Assembly (NCBI GenBank): GCA_037013685.1
Contig: CM072887.1
Coordinates: 41,901,154-41,965,153 of the forward strand
DNA: 64,000 nucleotides
DNA from: Acridotheres tristis
Taxonomy: Eukaryota > Chordata > Aves > Passeriformes > Sturnidae
Direction of reading: 5' to 3'
Each line of letters begins with the position of its first letter. Position 1 is the first letter of the stretch. Position numbers and translations under genes: made by a program. Below the pieces are notes generated by a model. That model worked only from the letters and a program-made list of their open reading frames with translations, ran no database searches and was not told the DNA's origin. Positions 52,510 through 64,000 of the stretch are shown in pieces.

Positions 52510-52618
52510 GGTTTGGGTTTTTTTTGTTTGTTTCAGGTTTTTTTGTTGTTTGGTTGGTTTGTTTGTTTGCTAATATAATCAACTCATATAACAAACAAAA
52601 CAAAACAACCAAAAAGTA
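52510..52618. repeat. T/G-rich tract facing an A/C-rich tract (imperfect hairpin)
   Basis: TTTTTTTGTTGTTTGGTTGG and following TTTG units (to 52569) are followed 21 nt later by ACAAACAAAACAAAACAACC AAAAA (52591-52615). The two are imperfectly complementary, so the transcript could fold into a stem of about 25 bp. Confidence 0.6.
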
Positions 52619-53922
52619 AATCAGCCTTGCAAAATGTGTTGTATACTTGCCATTGCATTGCAGACAGCTTCAGTGATGTGTGACTGCTGTGTGACCTGGT
52701 GAACACCACCCTCTGCAGACAGTGTTACACTGACCCTGATGCTTGCTGCTAATGGTATTACCTCAGTGAACTCCTCTGTGTGTAAACTTTAGCCCAGCTG
52801 ATTTGGCTAATGCTGAGTTTTCAGGTTGGGCTTTAGTGGGTGACATTCTACTTTGTGAAGGAAAAAAATACCCCAACAAACACAGAAGGGGAAAGTACTT
52901 GATGTGTGTAAGCTGTGCTTGGAGCCCTCGTATTGTAAGGAAAGTGGGGTAGATGAGTGGGTTAATTCACAGGATACCTCATCCATGTAGCATGTTTTGC
53001 CCATAAAAATAGTGATGCTCTGTAGGTTGCCTCTTCATATAAAATATATATTTGATGTACAATTAATTAAGACTTTAAAAGTAACTAAGTGATTTACAGT
53101 CCCACTAGACTTGGACTTTGCAAGCCGCGGTTAAGGAGGGGGAAGAAAAGTTGTTATATTGTGAAAATGGTTATTATCTAAAAGCCTCCATTTTCCTGGA
53201 AGAGGTTTGCTTTCTACCATTGATGGAGTACCAATGGTCATTCAAAAGAACAGCTTTGTTGTTATGTGTTATGGTGAGTGATCTTTTGGAGTGTCTTCTG
53301 GGTGAAGAAGTCGTAGAGACTCAGAGAATGTCTAGAACTTGAAAAACAAATAAACAAGCAAGCACACATACAAATATCCCCCCAGACACTAAACCACAAA
53401 AAAACCCAACCTAAATTTGGTAACAATCTTGAGTGATATTTTTTTTCATTCTATAGTGTTTTGGTTTTATCAGAAAAAGTTTGATACAAGATTGATAACA
53501 ATTTAAAGAACTGTTGTGCATGGACTGATGCATTTTTTTAGGCTGGCTTACTTCTCCTAAAGGTAAAGAGGAGGACCTAGCTGTGTGGGTAATATTACCT
53601 ATTTTGTGTGGATAATTTTTTTTGGCTGTCGTTATTGTCTTTGTTTTTCATTTTGTCAAGAGGAAACTTTTACAAACTCCGCCTTTGTTAGTCTCACCAT
53701 TTTTCTGGCCTAACCGAGAGGTTAATGCATTTGTTATTGGTCTATTATTATAGATACAATAGACTTTCAAGAAAAAAGGGAGAAGACACCCACACTGTAA
53801 TTTGAATGTGAAAAAGATTAAGGAAATTCTTATTCCTAACTGATATGTGTAAAATATGTGGGTAAGAGATGAGTTGCTTTAACAAAAAGAAAACCCCCAT
53901 AGAACTGTGCAGTTATATCATT

Positions 53923-53948
53923 ACCTAACTTTTGCCTTTATTTTGCAG
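53923..53948 (+). other. DISC1: Branch point and acceptor of the second DISC1 exon
   Basis: CTAAC at 53925-53929 fits the yUnAy branch-point consensus. It is followed by a pyrimidine-rich stretch and TTTTGCAG. The A of the branch point is about 20 nt from the AG, a normal distance. Confidence 0.85.
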
Positions 53949-54009
53949 TGACCAGTGTAAAAGAAAATGCTGAGAAGTACATGGAGATTCTGGAGGATAA
54001 ACTACATAG
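53949..54009 (+). CDS. DISC1: DISC1 internal coding exon (probably equivalent to human exon 10)
   Basis: This 61-bp exon begins with 2 nt that complete the codon opened by the exon at 1969, giving GTG (Val). It then reads TSVKENAEKYMEILEDKLH and leaves AG as the first two bases of the next codon (Arg or Ser). The TSVKEN..KYME pattern is a distinctive match to the human DISC1 C-terminal region just before the Ser704 exon. It continues the same coiled coil. The acceptor is TTTTGCAG with a good branch-point motif (CTAAC, 53925-53929) 20 nt upstream, and the donor is GTAAGG. Because 61 is not a multiple of 3, skipping this exon would shift the frame. The next DISC1 exon was not found in the remaining 10 kb. 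Confidence 0.93.
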
Positions 54010-54015
54010 GTAAGG
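54010..54015 (+). other. DISC1: Splice donor of the second DISC1 exon
   Basis: GTAAGG follows the exon end CATAG. It is a good donor that differs from the consensus only at the last base. Confidence 0.88.
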
Positions 54016-55527
54016 ATGGTATCATGAAAAGCTTTGAAATCTTAAAGGTGCTTGTACATGCAGCATTAATATGCATGAAAGTGTTAAGGAACTTGCATTA
54101 GAATAATACCAAAATTAGTTCAATGTAGGAAATCCCATATGTGTTAAACGCTCTGTTCATGGCTGCAATCAGCAGCCTGGCAATGGGTGCAGGTGAAAGA
54201 AAGAATCACAGTGTTCTCCAGTGCAGAGGGCTGCTCCAGAGCAGCAGTGGTCCAGCCAGAATCCCTGAAGTATTGGAGATATGGCTGCTGGGTAAAAAAT
54301 CATCCTTCTGCTCCTATGCAAAACCCAACACTGAGCAGGATCAAAGAATCCCTTAGCAGAATTCTGGATCTTTAGCAAGTAATGATAGTCTTTATAAAGG
54401 TTTTGAAAAAATGCCAGTTTGGGGTATTGCAGAGAGCAAATACAAACCAAGACAACAATAGATATTTTAAGAACTGAATCCTAATGGAGAATTTACCAAT
54501 TTTTATGCCTTTGGTTTTTTGAAACAAATGCTAACATTTCCATTTCCTTCTCTTGCTGTGTGAAGTGGGTTCTAGGTGACCCCTCTGACTTCAGGCTTCT
54601 CCTTGAAATATGGTTAGCAAATATTACAGTGCTATTGTAATGGAATCTTCTAGTGAGTGAGCTTTGCCCTAAATGAGTATACTTGTATTGAAAAAGACTT
54701 TCACGGGTTGTAAATGGAGTTTGTGTCTTAATAAAATGTAATCCACCAAATAAGCACCACTTCCATTTCCATTACTGAGCAAGTATAATTAGTAAATTGT
54801 TGCCCTTGCTATTTTTTGTTGTATTGGTAAAGAAAGGGTTCTATATATTTAGTTTTGCTTGCTTACACTTTTGAATATAGAAATACTTATTTTAATCAAC
54901 TCTTAAATTTGAAAGATACTCAGATCTGAATGAGAAATGGTGGAAACAGACCTGAAGATCAAACTTTGTTTCTGTGTGCTGCTTAACTCTCTCTTAATAA
55001 CATTTTTGTTCCATATACTTCAGTCCATAAGTTTAAGACAAGTGTTAAGGACTTTCTTTGCTGTCTTTTTGAAAATCATACTCTTTATTAAAAAATAAAG
55101 TATAGCGACATGTTTTGATGCATTTAGAGTGTCTGGATTTAATTGACTTACCAGGCTCCCAGAAGGATGTAAATTTCTATTTAAGTGTTAAATACTTGGA
55201 GAAGCTGGATGTTTGTTTCTCCTTCCAGAGGTTTATCAGATAGAATTTGCAGGTTCCAGATGGTGAAGATTCAGTTCTGAACTTGTTTTCCAAGATGTGC
55301 AAATGTTCTAAGTCTAAAAATAGTTGAAATAATTAAGAGCTAAGAATTTGTTTGAATATTGATAGAGAAAATTTTAATGTTTTTATCATAAAGAAGTTTC
55401 CAAGATACTGTGTCTTGAAAAATACTTTATTTTTATGCTAATAAGGTGGTTGAATGTAGATATTTGTTTTTTATAGGTTCTTTGGTCTTTAAGTAGTTAG
55501 CTACACCTGCTTTGCAGCTTGAGCAAT

Positions 55528-55550
55528 TAAAAAAAAAAAAAAAAAAAAAA
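55528..55550 (+). repeat. Poly-A tract (about 22 A)
   Basis: An uninterrupted A run follows GAGCAATT. The 100 bp upstream show no recognisable retroelement or processed gene, so its origin is unclear. Confidence 0.8.
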
Positions 55551-56935
55551 GGCAAGCAAGAGCCCAAGAGGCTTCCCTGAACCATGCCCCTGCTTAGAGC
55601 AGTAACTTGAGAGACTTTCTCTTTTTTGGTCTTCATATAGATGCTCAGATTACTCATTTATGTATATCATAAGCTAAAGAAAGAGTCTCTAAGGAAAGTT
55701 TAAAGAGTAAGTTTTAAGATTACATTTTAGACAGAGATAGAATTTACATCTGGCTCATGGATTCACTTTTGGGGATGCTCTTGAAACCAAAAGAGGATCA
55801 AGTCTGGGTAGCGTGAATTCAAATAAGCCTCTAAAGCTTTTCTCCAGATGAAACCTATAATTTTGCCAGGTAATATTTCAAATAGAAACAGCCTAGATTC
55901 AGAATGCTTCAATTTAAGATACAGCTTCAAAGTAAAGCAGAACTCTTAGAAATATCATTTTTTTTACCACTTTGTAACAGAATGAAAAGGAAGTTAATGA
56001 AGAAATCTCATAACAAAACAGCTTTAATGAAGATTCAAGTTTCAAAAAAGCAATTTTGTCAGATAATTTCCCTCCCACCTTCCATTTTTCTCTTTTATTT
56101 TCTTAAGAAAAGTTTGGAATATATTAATATAGTCCTCTTGTACTTTTTTTTTCCTCTTTAATGGTTGGACAAAGGGGAAGGGAACCTAGCTTATTTGCTG
56201 GAATACCTTTTGGGGAGATGGGGGTTTTGGTTTTTTTAGTTTGTTGGTTGGTTTTTAAAACAAATGCAATAGTTTTCACTGCGGCCTAAAAATTGCATCC
56301 ATTGTCAGGTAGCTTAATAGAATATGTTTCATTAGGAATGATACTCTTTTGATAGCCTTATATCTAAAGAAAAAAATGGACAAATATGCATTGACAAAAA
56401 AAGGAAATACGTTCAGTAGTTTCATCCCAAGGAAAGGAAGGCAAAGTACCCACTAAGCATAAAGATGACGTGACATTGTTTTTTCTGGATTTAAAATATA
56501 GGTTATATTCTGAGAGTGCACTGGCAGTTGTTGAGGGCAGTATCCTTCAATAAAAGAATAAACAAATAGCACGTTTAATAATGCTGCTGGCTAGCTCTTT
56601 CCAAGCCACCAGCATACATCAAGCCATTCTTCAAGTTTATACATGAAATCATTGGCTGCTCTCTTGAGTGTGTAAATACCATTGTTTACCTTCTGTTAGT
56701 AAACAGGAGATGTGCAAAAGTGGTCAGAGTTAGGATAATAAAAGTGAGTTGAGCAGAGACCTCTGTTTGTGAGAATATCTGAAGTACAAGAAGTTTTGTG
56801 TGGGTAACTTCAGCTCATCACTTGAGCTGTTTAGGAGGGATTGTTTGCAGGAGAAGTTTACGGTAATTGCTCTAACTTATTGAAATTCAGATGAGCATCT
56901 TCTCATGGGACCCTTGTTCTTCCACAGAAAATTGT

Positions 56936-56954
56936 TTTTTTTTTTTTTTTTTTC
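56936..56954. repeat. Poly-T tract (about 19 T)
   Basis: A T run follows AGAAAATTG. If it were the tail of a minus-strand retroposed copy, the body should lie downstream (higher coordinates). I recognise nothing there. Confidence 0.75.
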
Positions 56955-59900
56955 ATTTCAATTATTTCTACACCACGTGAAGGCTCTGCTAGCACTTTAT
57001 ATCATTACCATGAATTAAGTGGACTTCAACCATTCACCTCTTTCAAAAACCACCAAGTTCTGCCATAAGTGAGCTTTAGTCATGTAAATGGGTGAGGGTC
57101 ACAAACTGATCCTAGGAGGGAGTGCTGTAAAGCCATAAGAGATTTCATCTTGAGCTGTTAGTGCCTGTATGTTGTAAAAACTCTGATGTCTGCTGTAGGG
57201 AAACTGCTGTGCTAAGGCTGCTGAGTAAGGCTTTCAGAAAGGTTTTCCTTCTTGTCTATGGAGCAGCACAGGAATGCTTGGGAGTGCCAGATGGTCTGTG
57301 GTAATTTTGTGTAACCCATGACCCTCCTCAGTTGTCCTGGGGGCTGTTCCAGCTGCTGGTAGTATCTTAGCAGTGCACAGATAGAACTGAAATGTCATCT
57401 TTGCCTTCCTGCCCCCAGGACCGTGTGTTTTCTACCATGCTTCCAAGAGACTTGACAGCCCCATCCCATTGCTGGATAATGATCTGATCTTATTTTGCTT
57501 ACCAACAGTTCTGCTACTGGAATGTTAAAATGCAGGTTAGACAAAATACTAGATCCTTCTAGTGACTCATTTACTCCCTTTCTTCTTCCCAGCTGGTCTA
57601 AGTCATACACAGCTGTGAGAACATTAGCTCCAAAATTCTGAGAAGCAGATACTTTATATGTGGTGATGCATTCCTTTATATCTCTTGGCCCACATGGTGA
57701 TGACTTCTAAATCCCTTATCATAGCTGCCTCAGGCTGGAAACAATTTTTTTGTACCAGCTGATGTAAAGATGACATTTCTTGAGCTGAGGGAATTTAATG
57801 TGATTGTACTGTTCTCCAGACCTCAAAAGATTATGCTGTGACTTCCATTCATCACAAAAACAGCTTTTAAGTGGCTTTTCCTAATTCCCAGATAGGAATA
57901 ATGAAATTATTTTGGGAGAATAATATTGTTCAAGAATAACTGGTGACAATTACACAAAGGTGTTTTACTGACCTATTTTCTGTTATATCCTGCAAGAAAG
58001 AGGAAATGCATAAAAATGCATAAATAATAAGATGCAATACAACAGTGCCTGTACTTTGCCATTGTTGAGCAATACAGCACCAGGTAACTTTGCAAATGTG
58101 TGCAAAACCTTTCTTCTTTAATTGACTCTCTTTTGCTGTTTGTCTGGGGTTCATTTTCTGTTCAACAATGTTTGTTTTCATAATAACGGTGCCTTTATTT
58201 TTACTCATGATACGAAAAATGTCTTACTCTGTGGTGTCTTATTCTGATGTAAGTTGTGCTCATCTGCATAGCTCCTTGTTCACTGAGGTGTTAAGATAGT
58301 TGGTGTGACAACAGCCACTTGCATTTATTGAAGCAGCAGAAATTGAGCCCAAGGTCTGTTTTACCTGATCTCATGTTTGTGTGTTTTGGGGTTTTTTTTT
58401 TTGAGAGTTTCAATCAAATGTGACTTCCCTAGTTTAGAACAAATGTGGCTGCAGTCTGGTTGCTCAGACTGCTAGGGCATGCATATATTCTGCATCAGAA
58501 ACAAGAGTTTCTCATGTAGGCAGTGTTTTTAATGCATTTTGGTATGTCATCTTCACTGAGATCCTGTCCCTTCAGGCAAGATATACAATGTTCTGAGGGT
58601 CCCATACCATTAGAGGACAGGTCAGTATTAAATGCCACCACATCACATTCCAGTTTACATGAAAATGAGCAGTCTTAGAAGCTACTGTCTTTCCTTATTA
58701 TTCATTGTTAGCTTACATACCATATGCCTCAAGTCTCCTTTATAAAATACTAAGTTTCAGAAATGGTTTTGGGAGTAGAGCTGGATATGAATGCTCTGAA
58801 TAGCACAGCACACTGAAAGGACAGTGTTTCATACTGCTGATGGTCTTAAAGGTGGTCTCAGAGCACATCAAAAGGACTGTGTATCCTTGCAGATTTGTAG
58901 CTCTCTTTCTCTGTTGTTCCTGTCTGTATGGAATAATTTTTGTTTTAATTTAACATTGATTATATAGGGATAGTTTTCCCAGCTGTGTTGTTTGTGAATG
59001 ACTTCAGGCTGTTGTTTATGGGAGGTCCTTTTCTTCATGAAAAAATGCCCTTGGATGGCAGTGGAATCACTTGTGTTGCCTTCTCTTGCAACAAAGGACT
59101 GCAGGACTAGGCTCGGTGTGATTGACTTAAGTACTGAAAATTTGGAATGTGTTTAAAAATTGATGCTGCATGAAGTGAATGTGGTACATAACTTGCCAGA
59201 TTCATAAATTTGGACGAAATCTTTGCACTCTCCAGTGACATTTGCAGGCATTCTGCCTAATCGTGGTTTGCTGTTCTCTCAGCTGTACTGTGTAGTTTTA
59301 TCATACTGGGGGTACCCAAAAAGCCTTCAACCACCACCAAATAATTTTTCATGTTTCAGTAATGTAAAGAACATATTGCAGTGTCACCAAACCCTCATGG
59401 GAACAATCAAACACTTTAGACAATCCCTTCTCCTTCTTGTGAACAAAACAGCTGCTTTGTTTTAGTTACCTTATTTTACTGTCTAGATGAGACAGGCTGT
59501 CATGAAAACAGGACTATTGTTTCTTAAAGGCTCATGTTTTCCTGATATTCTTTTCCAGCCTGAAAACAGGAGCTCTTGTCTTACTATGCTGTGGAAATGT
59601 TATGATACCACAAATTGAAGGATTATGACTTTCAGCCATAATTGGTAACAAGAACATAGGAACTTGTGAATGAAAGTAACATTTTAAAGGTGTTTCTATA
59701 AGAGAGGGGAAATTTGGCGAGATCCCACTGATTTCTTGGTACTGTTGTAGTGAGGGAATTTTACTTGCCCAAAATACTCACAAATAAAAGGAATTATAAA
59801 TAATGAAAAGCAGATTGCTAAGTGTGCTAGTTAATAATTTACAGGTGATCTTTTTGGTTGCTATATTGGCCCGGTCTTATTTGGGAGACACATCCTCTTT

Positions 59901-60888
59901 TTTTAATAGTTTAGGAAAGTTTCACAGTGGTGAATCCAATTAACAAAGAAGAAAAATTTAAGTATTCTTTCCTGTTCTGTTTCCCCTCTGTTTTAAATGT
60001 GTGCTTTCTCTTTTTCTGTTCTTTAATTGCTCTGTCTTGATGTTAGTTACCTTAGAAAGGGGATTTTCTGATTCTCCTCCTGCTCTTTCCTTTATTGTGG
60101 TTCCTCTGTCTTCCTTCCTTGGACTTGTCTCATTTCCACTTTGTGTATTTTATTCTTACCTTTGTTTTATTTCCCTTCAACTTCATCCCTTAGGACACCT
60201 ATTTTTGCCTGTCTCTTTTGTGTATCATGAAGCAGGGGGAAGTTGGATAGTAGAAATACAATAAAGCACTTTCTTTACAGAAACCCTGTTCTCACCTTTA
60301 AAACACATTAGATTACTTTTCAAGCTGTCTTGTTCTGCATGACCACAGTAAGGGTTCTCACCAAATATCCTTATTGTCTTCACAATCACTTGCAATATAT
60401 TTGAAAATGTTTGCAGTTTCCTGACAAAGCATAGTATCTTGGAACCTCTTAGTAAATTTAAATAATGTCAGAAGAAATTTGATGCTATTGCTTCACAGAA
60501 GTGGATTAGCCTAGATTAACTGGGTCTGGAGGAAAGGGGAGAATCTTCACAATGCCTTTCATTTCTGGTTGTGGAAAGTGTAGCTAATGCCCACAGGGTG
60601 TGGAAAAGGAAATTGTTATAGAAGTGCAGCAGATTAGAGTTTCTAATCATGTTTCTGTAGCATAATATGCATTTTATCATCAGTGTTATCTGGTGCCATG
60701 TGCTAGTGGAGATTCTTTGATAAACTCACGTCTGTGCCAGGACGGAGCTCTCAGTTCTCAGCCTTGAACTTGTCTTTCAGCCCTGGCAGAACTAATACTT
60801 ATCTACAGATGAAGTGCACATTGCACAAGCAGTAAAAATGGAGGGCAAAGAATGCAATCTGCTTCCTGCAACAAGTGAGAAAAGATAT

Positions 60889-60953
60889 TTAAAAAAAAAC
60901 CCCCCCCCCAAAAAAACCAGATAAAGCAAAAACCAAACCAAAAAACACCCCCG
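60889..60953. repeat. A/C-rich low-complexity block
   Basis: A9, C10 and A7 runs are followed by AAAACCAAACC-like units and ACACCCCCG. On the minus strand it is the same G/T-type tract seen on the + strand at several other places in this intron set. Confidence 0.75.
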
Positions 60954-62029
60954 CTACCATTTCTGTCTGTGGCATCCATGAGATAGGAGATAATTGCATT
61001 GATGGAATCCACCATGACTTTTGTGGCAGTAGCAGGAATCTTCTGAATTTGCAGTGATAAAATTAATTTTTTGCTACAAGGGGATGAGGATGTTGTTTTA
61101 TATCCTAAGGAACCATCTGCTGGTTTAAGGTGTGGAGGGAGATTTTTGCAGAAAGGGAGGGATGACATAGCCCCACAGTACTCTGGGGGAAGGAGACATA
61201 GCACAAAATTTACTTTTTCACTATAAATCCTGATAGACAATTGGTATTGCACCAATGCGTATGTGTTACATACAACGTTTTTTAATGACTGACTTCTATA
61301 TGAGGTGATAAGAAGTGAAGGAGGGCACAAGAATTAAGAACTCAGAAATTGTTATTGTCTTTTTTTGTATTTTGCCTGTTCAGAGATGCTGGGTCACAAA
61401 TACTGATTTTTAATTGGGAAGTGGGGGAGCTGTGGCACATGACCATACTGTTTGATAAGAAGTAGCAGAAAGTTCTGTTCTTTTTTGCTATTCTCAGCAT
61501 TGAAACTAGATCTTTTTAGGGGGAGAAAAAAAAAAAAAAGGTCAGATTTAAGGCCAGTTTCCAATGCCTCTGAGCTTTAGAAAAAGCAAAGCACATGCTT
61601 GAACAGCCTTTACGAACTCCCTGCCCATATTAATTCAGGTTTCATCCAGGGCTTTTTCCGAGTTACTGAATTAACATTAGTAGTTAGTGTGCAGCATTGT
61701 CAAAGACAAGGTGACAGGGGATTTTACTGCTTATTCATGGAAAATCTTGCCCTTCTTTCCTTTAGGCTCTTTGTCTTCCATTCATTTTATTCTTAGCCTA
61801 GCAAAAACTGTCAGAGGGCAAGGCATCTCCCCTTCTAAAAACAGAAAGTATTGCCCTTGCTTGAAAAGGAAATGTGATGAAAGTTCACAGCCTCTCTAGC
61901 TGGTTAGTAATTGTGTATTTTGTTAGGAATTTATTTTATTCTGTATGCCTTTTTCTTATGCTGCATTGTTCTGGTCCTGGTCAGTGATGCCTGCAAAGCT
62001 TAGTTCAAGGCTTTGCTGAAATTCATTAG

Positions 62030-62606
62030 TGTCACGTTCTCGCAGCGTAACCCCAGCCAGCAGCCAAGCCCCACATTCACTCCCCCAGCAGCAGGATCAG
62101 GGAGAGAACAGGAAGGGTAAAAGTGAGAAAACTCATGGGTTGAGATAAAGACAATTTAGTGGGGAAAGTAAAAGCCACACCCACAAGCAAAGCAAAACGA
62201 GGAATTAATTCACCATTTCCCATGGGCAGGCAGGGGTTCAGCCATTCCATGAGAGCAGAGCCCCATTGCACAGAGCAGTTACTTGGGAAGAGAAATGCCA
62301 TCAATCTAAACATGCCCCACTGTTTCCTTTTTCCCCCACTTATGTATACACCGCGTGATGTTATATGGTCTGGAATATCCCTTTTGTCAGCCTTGGTCAC
62401 TTGTCCCACCTGTGTCTTCTCCCACTTTCCCTGCACCCCTAACTTCCTTGCCAGCGTGGCAGTACCAAAAGCAGAAAAGTCCTTGCCTCTGTGCAAGAAA
62501 TACCAAAGAAAATCTTTATCAACCCTGTGTTCAGCACAAATCCAAAACACAGCCCCATACCAGCCACTGTGAAGAAAATTACCTGAGCTAAAACCAGCAC
62601 AACACA
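62030..62606 (-). mobile_element. Solo LTR of an avian endogenous retrovirus
   Basis: About 577 bp match, as I recognise it, a common avian ERV LTR family. Read on the minus strand it begins TGTGTTGTGCTGGTTTTAGC and ends GGGGTTACGCTGCGAGAACG followed by TGACA, giving the TG...CA ends expected of an LTR. A TATA-like stretch (about 62340-62352 in + coordinates) and a degenerate polyadenylation region near 62150 keep the right order for a minus-strand LTR. No internal retroviral genes flank it, so it is a solo LTR left by recombination. I could not identify a clean target-site duplication (ATTAG before, GTAGT after). Open frames of 181 aa (minus) and 137 aa (plus) across it are by-products of the repeat. 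Confidence 0.85.
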
Positions 62607-64000
62607 GTAGTCCTCTCTGCAAACTCTTACCTCGTTAAGAGGAAGTAATTCTATATCACTTCGCTGCTTTGGTATGCTGAGATTTCCCTGTTTTGGAGCA
62701 AAAGTAAATTTTTTCTTATCTTTTTCTCTAATCTCTTGTGCTCTTCTTGCTTGAATTATAAGAATTCTATTAAGACTTTAAAATTAATTTTTTTGTTTGT
62801 TTGTTAATTAGTGACATTTGTCAGTGTGGAGAGGATCTCTTTTTATGAGTGGTAAATGTCTACCAGGACTGACAGCAGTCATACATCCTTCTGCCCCAAC
62901 AGTAGGTTCTTGGCTTTTTGACCTGGAAGCCTATATACAATTTCTCTTTAAGATATGGTCCTAATCTATGTTTGCATTAATGAAGGGAAGATTGATACAA
63001 TGAGCTTTAGTGGTTTGTTTTTAATAGTTTTCCATTTCCTATGCAAAAATGCTTTGGCTATGACATAGTATTTTTTATAACAGCTCCACTGTGCTTCACA
63101 AAGATTGTTAAGCCACTGACCTCATCCTAGAATTTTCAGAGGGCGTTTGAAAATAAGATCCAAGATCAACAATATGAGGATGTATTTGCAGTGTGCTGTG
63201 GCTGCTGAGGAGTTAAATTTGGACAGCCTGTCAACCTGAAGGACAGTGGTTTCATCATTCCCTTCAAATAACAAGGAAGACATGCAGCAGAATATAATAG
63301 TGTTAGGTGAGAAGCAGTCTGAAAACCAGGGACTGAGTTAGAGAAATTGATGAAAAATATCCCTTTACACAGGGTACTGTTTCCAGTAATTTTACAGGAC
63401 TTTTCCCAGTCTTACTGAGAAAAATAACTGTAAACTCTTCAAAGTGCTTCTCCTTGCCCTTCAGCATCACCTGTGCCTTGCCTAGCTCTGCCCTGCTGTT
63501 GATTTCTCTGTGAGCTGATTTCATGCAAACCTCAACCCATCTTAGCTGTGAACATATGACTGTGAGGGGCAGGAGAGATAGCAGAGCTGTTTGTCACCTC
63601 TGGGTCCATGGCATTAAGCTTTTGCTCTCTTTTTGCCCTTGGTGCCTGCATGTGAATACATATAGTGAAACACAGCTGCTCCCTTCTGAACTTGGCAAGA
63701 AAAGTGTTGGGAGGTGGACGTGTATTTTCCTACTGCTACTATTTTCCAGTGCATCCCTGAAGACAAGATTTGAAATCAGTTTGTGCAGTTACAGCGGCTT
63801 TGTCATCTGTCTTGAGTGGAATTGTTGTCAACAGTGGTAATGGGTAGAGCAGTCTAGGAGGATGAGGATGGATGCCTGACATCATCTGCCCGCTGTCCAG
63901 CAGTGCTGCTAAATCCTCCTGTTCTGTCTTTGGATTATACTTTGCACAAAGCCCTGGCCAGCCAGTTAGATAGAAATTATGACAATTAAACAAGTAGAAA

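Larger units (their letters stand above)
1970..53948 (+). other. DISC1: Large DISC1 intron (about 52 kb)
   Basis: A complete intron joins two phase-compatible exons. Most of it is AT-rich with only short chance ORFs. Blocks without anything I can name are 1970-4570, 4670-8970, 9420-17700, 18300-23690, 24960-27450, 28480-31880, 32320-34800, 34900-36150, 37600-40530, 40570-51050 and 51110-52500. The exceptions listed separately are old repeat remnants, a CpG island, a possible microexon, a CR1 LINE and several inverted or direct repeats. No intact nested gene is visible. Confidence 0.88.
54010..64000 (+). other. DISC1: Start of the downstream DISC1 intron
   Basis: No further DISC1 exon could be recognised. 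I looked for the conserved KVWEADLEAC-type peptide of the next human exon, known from memory. The region contains an A-tract (55528-55550), a T-tract (about 56936-56953), an A9-C10-A7 low-complexity block (60891-60916) and the solo LTR at 62030-62606. Apart from these I see nothing interpretable, so the intron most likely runs beyond the window. Confidence 0.75.

Noticed and set aside
62077..62622. 181-aa minus-strand ORF and 137-aa plus-strand ORF
   Set aside because: Both lie across the solo LTR; LTRs do not encode these proteins and the frames have no known domain.
54010..64000. Next DISC1 exon (the one with the human Ser704 position)
   Set aside because: No stretch coding for the conserved KVWEADLEAC-like peptide was found; it is probably beyond the window.
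1..64000. tRNA, rRNA, snRNA, snoRNA, microRNA and CRISPR features
   Set aside because: No conserved boxes or clover-leaf patterns were recognised by eye. A few TGATGA-like strings (for example near 2253) lack a matching CTGA with a terminal stem. A covariance-model search would be needed to exclude small RNAs fully.

Overview
This is vertebrate nuclear DNA, almost certainly from a bird. It is AT-rich, CpG-poor and intron-like. It carries a 5'-truncated CR1 LINE of the avian type, weaker CR1 tails, and a solo LTR whose sequence I recognise as a widespread avian endogenous-retrovirus LTR. No bacterial, phage or organellar features are present, and there is no intact standalone gene.

The only gene with firm support is DISC1 (disrupted in schizophrenia 1), on the + strand. 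Two internal coding exons are visible, at 1781-1969 (189 bp) and 53949-54009 (61 bp). They appear to match human exons 9 and 10; that numbering is from memory. Both have canonical splice sites and their phases agree (1 nt + 2 nt). Their joined product is the coiled-coil C-terminal part of DISC1. Everything else lies in three introns: the end of the upstream intron (1-1780), a complete intron of about 52 kb (1970-53948), and the start of the next intron (54010-64000). I could not find the next DISC1 exon before the window ends.

Layout: 1-1780 upstream intron; 1781-1969 exon; 1970-17700 plain intron with two MIR-like remnants and a T/G-rich tract; about 17716-18276 an isolated CpG island with homeodomain-like sites, G-quadruplex motifs and a possible alternative first exon; 18277-34850 plain intron with old repeat fragments and three perfect or near-perfect inverted repeats; 34852-34872 a possible 21-nt in-frame microexon; 36431 to about 37580 a CR1 LINE (minus strand) with a broken reverse-transcriptase ORF; 37600-53948 plain intron with small repeats and one palindrome; 53949-54009 exon; 54010-64000 intron with a solo LTR at 62030-62606 (minus).

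The most interesting hypotheses concern extra DISC1 isoforms hidden in the large intron. One is a one-heptad microexon that would lengthen the coiled coil without changing its register. The other is a CpG-island promoter with a first exon whose phase fits the downstream DISC1 exon. Both are inferences from sequence alone. I found no sign of a novel multi-gene system.
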